Positions 15,301 through 23,459 of a stretch of 42,000 nucleotides of DNA are shown in pieces. The stretch's first letter is position 1; every line of letters starts with the position of its first letter. Origin of the DNA: Asticcacaulis benevestitus DSM 16100 = ATCC BAA-896 (lineage in GTDB: Bacteria > Pseudomonadota > Alphaproteobacteria > Caulobacterales > Caulobacteraceae). The position numbers and the translations under genes were made by a program. The notes below the pieces were generated by a model. That model did not search any database. It saw nothing but the letters and a program-made list of their open reading frames with translations, and was not told where the DNA came from. The DNA lies in assembly GCF_000376105.1 (NCBI RefSeq), contig NZ_AQWM01000032.1, positions 137 to 42,136 on the forward strand, given 5' to 3'.

Positions 15301-15442
15301 GCTTAAGTCCGAGCGCGCGACCTTTTGGTCGAGACGGCAGGCTGGAAAATTTGGCAAAAATATACTCTTAGTTGTACGCCCGTGGTCGCTCGAAAGCAAG
15401 ATGTGTGTCGCGTAAGACCGTCAGCGCGCGTAAAACGGTGTC

Positions 15443-15835
15443 TCAATTGGGGTGATTTATAATCTTGGCGATCTGCGGGACGAGCTCACGACGACGCTTG
15501 AAATAGGCCGTCGTCAAGTCGCGCAGGCTCGCAATATCTCTGTTGGCCCAGGCCGTCGCCATGGCCTCGTACTCCGAGCTACGGTCGGGGATAAAGGCGC
15601 CTTCATAAGGCCTGATGACATGGAGGTGCGCATTGATCAGACCGATGGTCTGACGCAGAAGCTCATTGCCGGATACATTGCATATGTCCTGGAAAAGCGC
15701 GTCCGTTTTTTCGGCAATCTCCCCGTCCGCCAGAGGGGGCGACGGCAAACCCGGCAAAGACGGCCCATCTCTGTTCATCATGGATCCTACCCCCGGTGCG
15801 AAGATGAATTCTAAGGGTTGGCAGTACGATGCCAC
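15443..15835 (-). pseudogene. Truncated GntR-type regulator: effector domain without DNA-binding domain
   Basis: A 130-codon frame whose last 85 residues align by eye with the end of the neighbouring GntR-type regulator. For example, ATAWANRDIASLRDLTTAYFKRRRELV matches the region around LTDAWRDGDVTHLRAAVSAYHVRRRQSV in spacing and charge (segments described, not full identity). No winged helix-turn-helix is present upstream in any frame before the VOC gene ends at 15901. It looks like the remnant of a duplicated regulator. It could still be expressed as a free effector domain that titrates the intact protein, but decay is simpler. Confidence 0.6.
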
Positions 15836-15900
15836 TTTAACGCGCGCGGTTCAATCACGTTGAAGCGGTGGGCGGCGCTCCCGGCACCCCCGACCAGCGA

Positions 15901-16650
15901 TTATACCGTTCGTGATCCCAGAAGTCCGAACATAGCGCCTTGCGGATCACGGGCGACCAGGGCCCACTGACCGCCTGGCACCTGCATGGGTGGCATCTGA
16001 ACAGCTCCGCCCTTTTGGGTAAGGGCTTCCATCGCGACATCGATGTCGGGCACGTTGAAATAAAACAGCCAGACCGGCTGAGGAATCGGATTGTTCATCA
16101 TGCCGCCGGTTTGGATGCCGTCCACCGTAAAGGTCTGGTAAGTGCCCGCGAGGCCCATGTCTATAGCCTCATTCTTTACCCAGCCGAAGCGCCCGGCGTA
16201 AAAGTCGAAGGCCTTTTCCCAATCGGTTGCGTGATATTCATTCCAGCCGCAATGGCCAAGAGCGCCAGACTTGAAGGCCGGGCTCTCGCCTTCGCCATTC
16301 GGACTCATAACATAAAGGGCGGCACCCTGCGGATCGGCGACCATGGCCATCCGTCCCACGCCGGCGTCGTCATTGGCCGGCCATAGCACCCGGCCACCGG
16401 CGGTCTCGAAAGCCGTGACCTCCGCATCGACGTCAGCTACATTGACATAGCCGAACCAGGCCGGGGTCATACTTGGATCCGGTAGCGTCATCATCCCGCC
16501 AATCCCTTCACCTGCCGCCATGATCCGTCGGTAATCCATGCCCGGCGTCTGGCTCGATGCGACGGTCCAGCCGATAACTTCACTATAGAAGGCTCTTGCC
16601 ACGTCGATATCCGACGTGATGAGTTCGTACCAGATGAAATGGCTGCTCAT
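15901..16650 (-). CDS. Two-domain VOC-family protein (glyoxalase/dioxygenase superfamily)
   Basis: A 249-residue protein made of two related VOC modules. The first (residues 1-120: FIWYELITSDIDVARAFYSEVIGW, described here as a motif region) and the second (residues 130-245: WNEYHATDWEKAFDFYAGRFGW region) each end in DPQGA. VOC proteins bind a metal or ligand between beta-alpha-beta-beta-beta units. Tandem versions of this type are often annotated as glyoxalase/bleomycin-resistance proteins without known substrate. ATG 16650 was chosen because GGGAGG lies six bases upstream; a longer frame adds 34 residues without similarity. It is monocistronic. Confidence 0.87.
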   Translation of the reverse strand: MSSHFIWYELITSDIDVARAFYSEVIGWTVASSQTPGMDYRRIMAAGEGIGGMMTLPDPSMTPAWFGYVNVADVDAEVTAFETAGGRVLWPANDDAGVGRMAMVADPQGAALYVMSPNGEGESPAFKSGALGHCGWNEYHATDWEKAFDFYAGRFGWVKNEAIDMGLAGTYQTFTVDGIQTGGMMNNPIPQPVWLFYFNVPDIDVAMEALTQKGGAVQMPPMQVPGGQWALVARDPQGAMFGLLGSRTV

Positions 16651-17031
16651 GGCATCCTCCCAGTTTTCAATCACGCTATACTCAGTCAATCCTATGACCA
16701 AAAACGTCAGCAATGATGTGATGAGCGGCCGGTGCCTATGCAGATGGGACACACAACCCTGGCCGCATCAGGACTAAGGGGCCACGTCGCGGCCTCCCCA
16801 ACCTACGGTACGCAGGCATGGGGCGGCGATATTATCAGGCGAGGCGCTTGTGCAGCCGTTATTGTGACGTTGCTTCTTACGGGGCGTTACGGTCGCGGTG
16901 GGCTAGTCTTTGGGGAGCCATCTGGCCTTTGGTCATAGCGGCCTTGGGCTAGCTCCGCTTGCGCCTACTAAGATGAAGACGAAAAAGGCCTGGTAATTGC
17001 GGGGGAGCCGATTTGACTTTTGGGGGAGCTT
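16651..17031. other. Non-coding stretch before the SOS box
   Basis: About 380 bases with no convincing gene. Short + strand frames have no recognisable features. The 3' end carries GGGGGAG twice (17001-17006 and 17023-17028), just before the LexA box. Confidence 0.45.
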
Positions 17032-17046
17032 GTTCTATGTTTGTTC
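17032..17046 (+). promoter_or_regulatory. LexA (SOS) box before the divergent SRAP gene
   Basis: GTTC-TATGTTT-GTTC matches the alphaproteobacterial LexA operator GTTC-N7-GTTC exactly. With the following TTTTT it gives a 20-base string repeated identically, in reverse orientation, before imuA at 23792-23811. Confidence 0.85.
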
Positions 17047-17094
17047 TTTTTCTGCAGAGTGTTGAAACGGTCAATTCGGGACGAGAGAACGAAA

Positions 17095-17628
17095 GTGTTG
17101 AAAACACGGTCAGTCAAGGTTTGGGCTCGCAATAGCCAGGGCATTCATGAGCTGAAAGATATGCAATGGAGGTTAATACCGGCGAGCTATGCCGCGGTGC
17201 CCGAGCTTTACGATGGGAACACCACGCACGCGCGTCTTGAAACTGTCCATGAGAAACCAGCATTCGCCGATTGCTGGCGACGAAAATGGCGATGTCTCTT
17301 TCCAATGACGAGCTTCAGCCAAACCGTCAAAGCAGGGACCAGTCCCTTCGGTGTCGGACGCCGCAGTGGAAAGGTTGCGATAAGCCGCTCTGACGGTCAA
17401 CCCTTAGGCGTCGCGGGCATCTATAACGCCATCAAGACGTCGGACGGCACGATTTTGTCAGCTGCGATGCTAACGCGTCAGGCCGGGCCACAAATGGCTC
17501 AGTTCCACGACAGGGAACCTCTCATCATAGAGCCCGGCGACTTCATCGACTGGCTCGACGGATCGGACGCGCTGGATTTGCTGACGCCTTGGGCCGACGA
17601 TGCCTTTATTTTCACGTCGGCTGCCTAA
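17095..17628 (+). CDS. Divergent, probably non-catalytic SRAP-domain protein under LexA control
   Basis: A protein of about 177 residues related to the SRAP (YedK/HMCES) family, which crosslinks to abasic sites in single-stranded DNA. Recognisable blocks are MQWRLIPASYA, ARLETVHEKPAFADCWRRKW, RCLFPMTSF and MLTRQAGPQMAQFHDREPL. Against the canonical catalytic set, the N-terminal Cys2 is absent, the Asn of NAR is His, and the Glu of YEW is Gln; only the His of FHD remains. A LexA box lies 49 bases upstream, so it is probably SOS-induced. Starts at GTG 17059 or GTG 17095 are possible, because the GTG-TTG-AAA segment is duplicated. It may be a DNA-binding paralogue or a decaying copy. It ends overlapping the convergent intact SRAP gene. 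Confidence 0.65.
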   Translation: MLKTRSVKVWARNSQGIHELKDMQWRLIPASYAAVPELYDGNTTHARLETVHEKPAFADCWRRKWRCLFPMTSFSQTVKAGTSPFGVGRRSGKVAISRSDGQPLGVAGIYNAIKTSDGTILSAAMLTRQAGPQMAQFHDREPLIIEPGDFIDWLDGSDALDLLTPWADDAFIFTSAA

Positions 17629-18362
17629 AACAGATCCGGCTGACTGGCTTTGACGGTGGGTTCCATCTTTTTCGCTTCGACCCTTTTATGGCGGGGTTCT
17701 GCCTGCGGCGGATCCCACTTCATCTCTGTCGATACAATCTGGAGAGACCCGTCGGGAAGCGGCTTTTGCATTGCCTTAGCCTCGGGCCAGGGAAGCGTCA
17801 GCCACTGTTCGACCTCTTCGGGTGTCCTCAAGATAACGGGCATGGCCTTGTCGTGAAATTGCTCGACTTCTCTATTGGCCTTGGTTGTCAGAAAACCGTA
17901 GAGGTCCGACGTGGTCTCGCCTTCCACGACCTTGCGCACGCCCGTCCAGTGCGGGGTCCAAAGGCCGGCAAAAAAGAACAGGGTGCGGCTTTCATCGAGT
18001 GCGAACCAAATGTTCTTGAACGTTTTTCCGACCTGGTCGGGCTCGCAGAAGGAGGTCGCAGGCACGACGCAGCGATTTTCGATGCCGAGCCAGGGTTGCC
18101 AATGCGGCAAGTGTGTCCGTCTTATATTGGTGGTGCCGCTGTCGTACCTCTTGTTGCCGGTGGCTTCCTCTGATGACGGCATACCCCAACGGGCCACGGC
18201 CAGTTCACGACCTTCCGGTGTGTTTCTGACGATGGGACCGAAGTCGTTGGCAAATGTGTCAGGATAGGCGCCGAGATTATCGGCATTGGGGGTTGTTCGC
18301 AGGAAGCGCGTGAAGTCGCGGATCGCGTCTTTGTTGCTGGTCATGGAGTAAAGGTTGCAGAT
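17625..18362 (-). CDS. SRAP-family abasic-site processing protein (YedK/HMCES-like), apparent ATC start
   Basis: A 245-residue protein that should shield abasic sites by a covalent thiazolidine link through its N-terminal Cys2. The catalytic set is complete if translation starts at ATC 18362: Cys2 (CNLYSMTSN), Asn in TTNIRR, Glu in SFCEPDQ and His in QFHDKAMPVIL. GGGAGG lies eight bases before this ATC, an ideal ribosome binding site. The only in-frame conventional start upstream is GTG 18407, which adds 15 residues and buries the cysteine. The next ATG (18347) removes it. Homologues start MCNLYSMT or MCGRF, so ATC sits exactly where ATG belongs. Confidence 0.85.
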   Translation of the reverse strand: MCNLYSMTSNKDAIRDFTRFLRTTPNADNLGAYPDTFANDFGPIVRNTPEGRELAVARWGMPSSEEATGNKRYDSGTTNIRRTHLPHWQPWLGIENRCVVPATSFCEPDQVGKTFKNIWFALDESRTLFFFAGLWTPHWTGVRKVVEGETTSDLYGFLTTKANREVEQFHDKAMPVILRTPEEVEQWLTLPWPEAKAMQKPLPDGSLQIVSTEMKWDPPQAEPRHKRVEAKKMEPTVKASQPDLF

Positions 18363-18670
18363 TTGGACGTCCTCCCAGCTTGTCAGGCCAAAACGGTCGC
18401 TTGACACGATCGCTTGCTATCAGATGTCCGGTCTATTTGTGCGAGTCAAGTCTCGCTAGGCGAGATGGTGTTCGCTACGCAGGCTTCAAACATGTAGGCG
18501 GCCTCATATTGCGCTGGCACAATTGAGGGACAGGCCCGGCGGCACAAACTGGACGCCTTCGACAGGCTAAATGGAAACTATGACGCTGCACGTCGCCTGA
18601 GCGCCTCAGGAGCTCTTCAAGATCGTAATTGAGATCCGCTGGTTAAATCATATGCGCCTGACAGCCGCCA
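18363..18670. other. Intergenic region, no gene found
   Basis: About 308 bases between the SRAP start and the S41 peptidase end. It contains the SRAP ribosome binding site (18371-18376). No LexA box, terminator or frame of note was seen. Confidence 0.45.
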
Positions 18671-20188
18671 TCAATGCTTGTTCGTCAGTGGGGCATCGTC
18701 CACAACCGCATGCAGCATGCGCTCGGCGCGCTGGCGATCGTCCTCTCCTTCCGTAGGCACGACCGGCAGGTCCGGCGATATGCCGCTCACTTCGTTGCCG
18801 CCATCACGGCGCAGGCGAACGCAGTTGGGGATACGCAGACGTATGTGCGAATGATCTAGGACGACACTTTTATCCCCGCCCATAAAGCCGCATCCGTCGC
18901 CTCCGGTCTTCACACCGACGGTCTTGCCGATCCCGTTGTCTTGGATGACGGCGGAGAACATTTCGGCCGATGAATAGGTCTTGCCGTCGGTGACAACATA
19001 GACCGGCCCGGCCCACATCGCCCAGATGTCGTCGGCTCCGGAGGCTAACGATAGCTGCGAAGATACATCCTGGTTGCTGCCGAAAGCGCCTCTGGGCAGG
19101 GTCGCTTTATAGCCACCGGCATAACCGGCTTCGACAAGGCGGGTGCACCCCAGATGGTGCCAGGGTCGCTGCTCACGCCATACCCACGACAGATCGCACG
19201 GCGCTGCCGCCTCCGCCTTGGCCTTGACGAAGAAGGTACGAGCTTCGTTCAATGCGCTCTGAGACTCGTCAGATGGATGTTCGCCCAGGACATCGTCTAT
19301 ACCTTCGATCTGTTCATCGAAATAGGCCGCGCCGGCGGGCGTGGAGGTGACCATGAGCTGTGCCGAACGCACCGGCTTGTCGGTCAGCAGGCGTGGGAAA
19401 ATGTCGCCGCTATCATCCCCACCCGTATTGTTGCCGACGTCGATGACCAGAAGAGCCGCGCCCGCATTACGCAGCTTAGCGATCTCGTCACCGAACGATG
19501 AATACCACATGAGATAGGCTGCGTCGCGCAAGGCGCGGGAGGTGATCGGCGCGTGCGACGCCGCAAGTTTGGCCCAGGCCAGGGTGCAGGTGGCTGGAAA
19601 TCCGCGCATGGCGAACTTTTGCAGCCGGATAATACCGACCTTTGTGCCACCGACATTTGCTAGCCCGGTACGCCAGACCGTATGCATGCCGTCGCCGGTC
19701 AGCTTGAATTCGGGCAGCGCCTCAAAGGGCACGGAAAAGGCCATATTATAGTTGGGATTGAAGCCTAGTGCCGCACACGTACCCTCAGGATCGGTAACAT
19801 CAATCGGCCTGGCTGCGACCGGCGAGGGCTGTGGTGTGGCAGCAGGCGCCAAGTCGCCCTGTACCTGGAAATGCCCTCCGCGGAAAGCCGTCACGAATTG
19901 CTCTATGGCTCGGCGGGCTTCACTATCGCTGCGCGCGGCAGCCAGCGCCGTGCGGGTTTGGTGATCAAGCCGTGGCAGATTGAGGCCGCCCTCCGGAGAT
20001 CCATACCAGGACAGGGAGGAATAGTTCTGCTCAAGAACGTGTTTCAGCTGATCATAGTCAGCCCGCCAGGCCGCTGGATCAAAGCCGGGCGATGGCGGCG
20101 CAGCCGCCTGAACCGACGACGCAATTCCGGCCACGACCAGCCAGGCCGTTGGCAAAACTATGTTCCAGAGACTGCCGCGAATCCGCAT
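18671..20188 (-). CDS. Exported S41-family (C-terminal processing-like) peptidase
   Basis: A 505-residue protein with a signal peptide (hydrophobic NIVLPTAWLVVAGIASSVQA, cleavage near residue 29). The N-terminal part (ADYDQLKHVLEQNYSSLSWYG) is helical. The C-terminal half carries the S41 protease core: LLVIDVGNNTGGDD, GPVYVVTDGKTYSSAEMFSAVIQDN with the likely nucleophile Ser in TYSSAE, and KTGGDGCG. S41 peptidases are serine proteases with a Ser/Lys or Ser/His mechanism acting in the periplasm. No PDZ domain is obvious. It lies next to an AraC regulator on the same strand with 87 bases between them, but a shared transcript is uncertain. Confidence 0.85.
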   Translation of the reverse strand: MRIRGSLWNIVLPTAWLVVAGIASSVQAAAPPSPGFDPAAWRADYDQLKHVLEQNYSSLSWYGSPEGGLNLPRLDHQTRTALAAARSDSEARRAIEQFVTAFRGGHFQVQGDLAPAATPQPSPVAARPIDVTDPEGTCAALGFNPNYNMAFSVPFEALPEFKLTGDGMHTVWRTGLANVGGTKVGIIRLQKFAMRGFPATCTLAWAKLAASHAPITSRALRDAAYLMWYSSFGDEIAKLRNAGAALLVIDVGNNTGGDDSGDIFPRLLTDKPVRSAQLMVTSTPAGAAYFDEQIEGIDDVLGEHPSDESQSALNEARTFFVKAKAEAAAPCDLSWVWREQRPWHHLGCTRLVEAGYAGGYKATLPRGAFGSNQDVSSQLSLASGADDIWAMWAGPVYVVTDGKTYSSAEMFSAVIQDNGIGKTVGVKTGGDGCGFMGGDKSVVLDHSHIRLRIPNCVRLRRDGGNEVSGISPDLPVVPTEGEDDRQRAERMLHAVVDDAPLTNKH

Positions 20189-20275
20189 CTTACCCCCCTC
20201 TATGACCGTCAGGATGTTACCCTTTTAAACCACAGCGCCAGTGCCGTCTTGAATGCGCGCAGCAATTTTGAACGA

Positions 20276-21034
20276 TCAAAGACAATTTCGACGATAGGCT
20301 GCCGGCGTTATGCCAAGCTGCGCCTTGAAGGCGCGGTTCAAATGCGGCTGGTCGCTGAAGCCGCATGCCATGGCGATTTCGCTTATAGGCAATCGGGACC
20401 TCGCCAAGAGGTCGGCCGCGCGCTCGACACGCAGGCGCCGCTGATATTCGCCCAGGGTGGTCCCCATATGGCGGCGAAAGGCCGCCGACAATCGTTCCGG
20501 GCAATGCCCTGTCGCCACAGCCACCTCGGCAAGTGAGCAGAGCGGGCTTTCCGTCACGCGCAGATATTCCAGCGCGGCTCTCAAACACGATGGACGCCCA
20601 CTACCCGATTGGCGATGACCGCGCCCGAACAACCCGATAAGTTCGTGCGAAAGACCTTCTATGACGGCGCCTGAAAAGTCGTCGTCGAGCCGCAGCTCGC
20701 CCAAAATGCGCCGGCCGACATCCGCTATTGCCGTGGATCGCAATATTGGCGCTTCGCACAGATGCACGACGTCATCAAGTCTTGCGATGGTGGAGAGGCT
20801 AGGGGCAAGCACCAGCTTGAACAGACCGTCAGCGCTAAACCGTTGGGCGTGTTGTTCGTGCGGCGGACAGACCAGCAAGGCGCCGGTCGAATAGGCGTCG
20901 CTTTTGCCTCGGATAGTTTCCTCGTAGGTGCCGGCAAGAACCAAGGACAGACTGGTATCATCATGCATGTGGGCCGTCATGACCTCGTGCGGCGCATAGC
21001 GTGAGATGCGTATCGACGAAAAAACAGGATTCAT
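20276..21034 (-). CDS. AraC-family transcriptional regulator
   Basis: A 252-residue regulator. An N-terminal cupin-like ligand domain (EVMTAHMHDDTSLSLVLAGTYEE, with the ALLVCPPHEQHAQ turn) is followed by the C-terminal double helix-turn-helix, about residues 155-250. The second helix-turn-helix contains the family signature ISEIAMACGFSDQPHLNRAF and GITPAAYRR. The start at 21034 gives MNPVFSSIRIS; an upstream frame of 26 codons has no similarity. It is immediately upstream of the S41 peptidase gene on the same strand and may regulate it. Confidence 0.88.
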   Translation of the reverse strand: MNPVFSSIRISRYAPHEVMTAHMHDDTSLSLVLAGTYEETIRGKSDAYSTGALLVCPPHEQHAQRFSADGLFKLVLAPSLSTIARLDDVVHLCEAPILRSTAIADVGRRILGELRLDDDFSGAVIEGLSHELIGLFGRGHRQSGSGRPSCLRAALEYLRVTESPLCSLAEVAVATGHCPERLSAAFRRHMGTTLGEYQRRLRVERAADLLARSRLPISEIAMACGFSDQPHLNRAFKAQLGITPAAYRRNCL

Positions 21035-21199
21035 TGGCCCAGCGTCGTTTTGCGTAATAATAGCCAGGATGCCTGCGGTGTGGCAGCGACACAATAGTAA
21101 ATTGATCACCACAACAATTCGGAACCTGAAACTAGGGTGCCCTCGCGTGACATGTCCGCATCGGGTCGGAACGGTTCTTTCGATAGGCGATCATGGTGG

Positions 21200-21403
21200 T
21201 CATATCGCGCGTGCATCTGCGATGCTGAGCATACGAAGAATTTCCGGAACGGCTTCATTGAAGCAAAAGGCGCGACCATCGACGTCATATCGAAAGCCAC
21301 CCGCGTGAAAAACCGCTGCATTTGCCTGGTCCTTGCGAACCTGCTGCTGTGCGCCAAATTCCCGGAGAATTACCCCGGTGCTGTCGCAAAGTCGGATGCC
21401 CAT
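21200..21403 (-). CDS. Possible small protein of unknown function
   Basis: A 67-codon frame downstream of the SOS-controlled 95-residue gene on the same strand. Composition is protein-like (MGIRLCDSTGVILREFG, FHAGGFRYDVDGRAFCF), but no ribosome binding site is seen and I recognise no family. The rest of 21035-21460 shows nothing clear. Confidence 0.28.
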   Translation of the reverse strand: MGIRLCDSTGVILREFGAQQQVRKDQANAAVFHAGGFRYDVDGRAFCFNEAVPEILRMLSIADARAI

Positions 21404-21460
21404 GCGTTTTTGTAATCCCGAGGGTGGGCCTCTACGGCCTCGCTCTCCCGTTAAATCTAA

Positions 21461-21748
21461 TCAGGCGTGACGCAGTTCATAAACTGGTTCGAACAGGGTG
21501 GTGGTCGTGTAATGCGCAAACCGCTTTTGGCGCTCGCTGATTTGCCTGGCCCCAGGTGCGCTGCGGTCCCAGACCGTAAGGACTGCCGGAGCATCTGGGT
21601 GAAGCGGTGTGCCGTCCTGAGCATAAGGATAGGCACCCAGATAAAAAACGCCCGCATTTCGCGGGTCGGCCTCCACAACCAGAATGAGCCAATTGTTGGC
21701 GACGTCGGCAAACAGGCCGGCAGAGAGTTGGCACATAGCGTTTTTCAT
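21461..21748 (-). CDS. Small protein of unknown function with a LexA box, probable SOS gene
   Basis: A 95-residue, cytoplasmic-looking protein (MKNAMCQLSAGLFADVANNW, then WLILVVEADPRNAGVFYLGAYPYA, described as motif regions). I recognise no domain. ATG 21748 was chosen because GGAGG lies five bases upstream; an ATG four codons earlier is weaker. A perfect LexA box (21772-21786) lies 23 bases before the start, in the right place to block transcription, so the gene is predicted to be induced by DNA damage. Its location between SRAP genes and the imuA-imuB-dnaE2 cassette suggests a role in the same response. That role is inference only. Confidence 0.6.
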   Translation of the reverse strand: MKNAMCQLSAGLFADVANNWLILVVEADPRNAGVFYLGAYPYAQDGTPLHPDAPAVLTVWDRSAPGARQISERQKRFAHYTTTTLFEPVYELRHA

Positions 21749-21771
21749 CAGAGCCTCCATCCATCAGTTAT

Positions 21772-21786
21772 GTTCTTATTTTGTTC
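21772..21786. promoter_or_regulatory. LexA (SOS) box before the 95-residue gene
   Basis: GTTC-TTATTTT-GTTC matches GTTC-N7-GTTC exactly. A third GTTC follows at 21791-21794. It lies 23 bases from the - strand gene start and 167 bases from the + strand PfpI gene, so the - strand gene is the likelier target. Confidence 0.8.
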
Positions 21787-21952
21787 CATTGTTCTGAATG
21801 AGTCAAGAGGGACGTTCTGAAACGCCTTTCGACTTCTTTATGTGGCCGGCTGACAGCCGGGATCTGTTTTTTGCATTGAAGGGACTAGGTTGCACTCACA
21901 CAAAAGCCGGCCCATGCGAACCTGAACTTAGGGCCAGAAGGAGACGCATTTC

Positions 21953-22525
21953 ATGAACCGTGAACTGACCCATCGAAAGGTCGCCGTTCTGGTGACGGAC
22001 GGCTTCGAACAAAGCGAAATGGTCGAGCCGCGCAAGGCGCTTGATCAGGCCGGAGCGCAAACCACGTTGATCTCGCCAAAGGCGGATCCGGTCCGCGCCT
22101 GGCAACACACAGACTGGGGCGACAGCTTTAACGTGGATATCGCGTTAGGTGACGCCAACCCGCAAGACTACGCAGCCCTCTTGCTGCCCGGCGGCGTAAT
22201 GAACCCCGACAGTCTGCGTCTGGACGAAAAAGCGATTGGCTTCATCAAGGCGTTCGTCGATGCCGGCAAGCCAATTGCTGCGATTTGCCATGGTCCTTGG
22301 ACCTTGATCAATGCAGGCATGGTCAAAGGACGTAAGGTGACGTCCTGGCCGTCGTTGCAAACGGATCTGCGTAATGCCGGGGCGCATTGGGTGGATGAAG
22401 AGTGCGTCGTCGATGGCAATCTGGTTACGAGCCGCAAGCCCGACGATATTCCCGCGTTTAACGCCGCTATGGTAAAGTTGTTCGCCAGTCAGACCGTCTT
22501 AGCCTCGGCGACACAGGAGATGTGA
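21953..22525 (+). CDS. PfpI/DJ-1 family protein (class I glutamine amidotransferase-like)
   Basis: A 190-residue member of the DJ-1/PfpI family. The N-terminal strand (KVAVLVTDGFEQSEMVEP) supplies the conserved Glu, and the nucleophile elbow AAICHGPW carries the reactive Cys near residue 108 followed by His. Relatives act as deglycases, chaperones or peptidases, commonly induced under stress. AGAAGG-type spacing and the ATG at 21953 fit the domain start. The stop is one base before the DUF6496 gene, so the two form an operon. Confidence 0.9.
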   Translation: MNRELTHRKVAVLVTDGFEQSEMVEPRKALDQAGAQTTLISPKADPVRAWQHTDWGDSFNVDIALGDANPQDYAALLLPGGVMNPDSLRLDEKAIGFIKAFVDAGKPIAAICHGPWTLINAGMVKGRKVTSWPSLQTDLRNAGAHWVDEECVVDGNLVTSRKPDDIPAFNAAMVKLFASQTVLASATQEM

Positions 22526-22526
22526 A

Positions 22527-22709
22527 ATGCCCAAGGAATCCGAAGGCAGGAAAGACACAATGGAACGCGTCATGCACGAGTTCAAGTACGGCGAACTGAA
22601 AAGCAGCAGCGGCGACAAGGTTAAGAGCCGCGAGCAGGCTGTGGCGATCGGGATGAGTGAGGCAGGCTCCTCCAACCAGGAAGACAAGAAAGCCAACGCA
22701 CACAATTAG
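22527..22709 (+). CDS. DUF6496-type small basic protein
   Basis: A 60-residue, highly charged protein: RVMHEFKYGELKSSSGDKVK, then SREQAVAIGMSEAG. This is the pattern of the DUF6496 family, in which a KVMHEFKHGELKSG-like core precedes a QAIAIGLSEA-like motif. Function is unknown; such proteins often accompany stress genes in alphaproteobacteria. It starts one base after the PfpI stop with AGGAG upstream, so it is translationally coupled. Confidence 0.8.
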   Translation: MPKESEGRKDTMERVMHEFKYGELKSSSGDKVKSREQAVAIGMSEAGSSNQEDKKANAHN

Positions 22710-23042
22710 CGCCGAACGAAGGCAAAGGAAGGCGCCGGGAAGACAGCGCAACAGGAGAAGGAAGGTCATATGAAACACATGACGACCTCATCCAAATCGC
22801 AGGGGGTATGGATGGCACGGCGATTCCGCGTCTTGTGCCAAGGCTGCAAAAAGGGGGCACCAAGCTTCAGCCCATTAACGAGACAGTTTTATCGCAGCGC
22901 GCAACGGAAAGTCATCGACTTTTTATGGGTGTCGCTAACATTCTCGCAGCAGGTGCTCATTTCTCATGTGATGGGTGCCTACTCTCAGTGGCAGCTCTCG
23001 GACCCCAGCCGGGGGCTGCTGCTGGCAGGTGTCGCAGAACGC
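22710..23042. other. Stretch after the DUF6496 gene, uncertain coding content
   Basis: An ATG at 22770 with a good AGGAGAAGGAAGG upstream opens a frame running to 23273. Its second half is antisense to the XRE regulator and I recognise nothing in it. A truncated small gene is possible. No terminator was identified. Confidence 0.3.
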
Positions 23043-23459
23043 TTAGGAAAGTTCTGGGGTGTCCTCACCCAGAACACGCACCAGATCGAGTATTTTTCGG
23101 CGGTGCGTGGCAGATTTGACGCGTGGATAGGCCTTGGCGAGTTCAATGCCTTCGGTCGTCATCAAGAAGCCGTGCACGAATTTCTCGGAGTCAGAACCGC
23201 TAAAGCCGTCCAGGGCTTTACCTTCGGCATAGCCTTCGAAGAAGTAGGCGACCGATACCTTCAGACACTTTGAAATCTCAAACAGTTTGGACGCACTAAT
23301 CCGGTTAGAGCCCCGCTCATATTTCTGGATTTGTTGAAAGGTTAGACCGATCTCACGGGCCAGATCTGTTTGCGACAAACTGAGAGATTTCCGGCGCATA
23401 CGAACTTTTGCGCCTACATGCAGGTCAACGGGATTTACCGAAATGTTATCAAAGGCCAT
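23043..23459 (-). CDS. XRE-family helix-turn-helix regulator
   Basis: A 138-residue protein with a canonical Cro/C1-type helix-turn-helix in residues 14-70: KVRMRRKSLSLSQTDLAREI, then GLTFQQIQKYERGSNRISASKL. The C-terminal tail (TTEGIELAKAYPRVKSATHR) is typical of alphaproteobacterial short XRE regulators. It is divergent from imuA with about 400 bases between them, so it is unlikely to share the LexA-controlled promoter. Target genes are unknown. Confidence 0.88.
   Translation of the reverse strand: MAFDNISVNPVDLHVGAKVRMRRKSLSLSQTDLAREIGLTFQQIQKYERGSNRISASKLFEISKCLKVSVAYFFEGYAEGKALDGFSGSDSEKFVHGFLMTTEGIELAKAYPRVKSATHRRKILDLVRVLGEDTPELS

Noticed and set aside
22770-23273. A 167-codon + strand frame with a good ribosome binding site
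   Set aside because: Its second half is antisense to the XRE regulator and no part resembles a known protein. It is kept only as a remark on the intergenic stretch.
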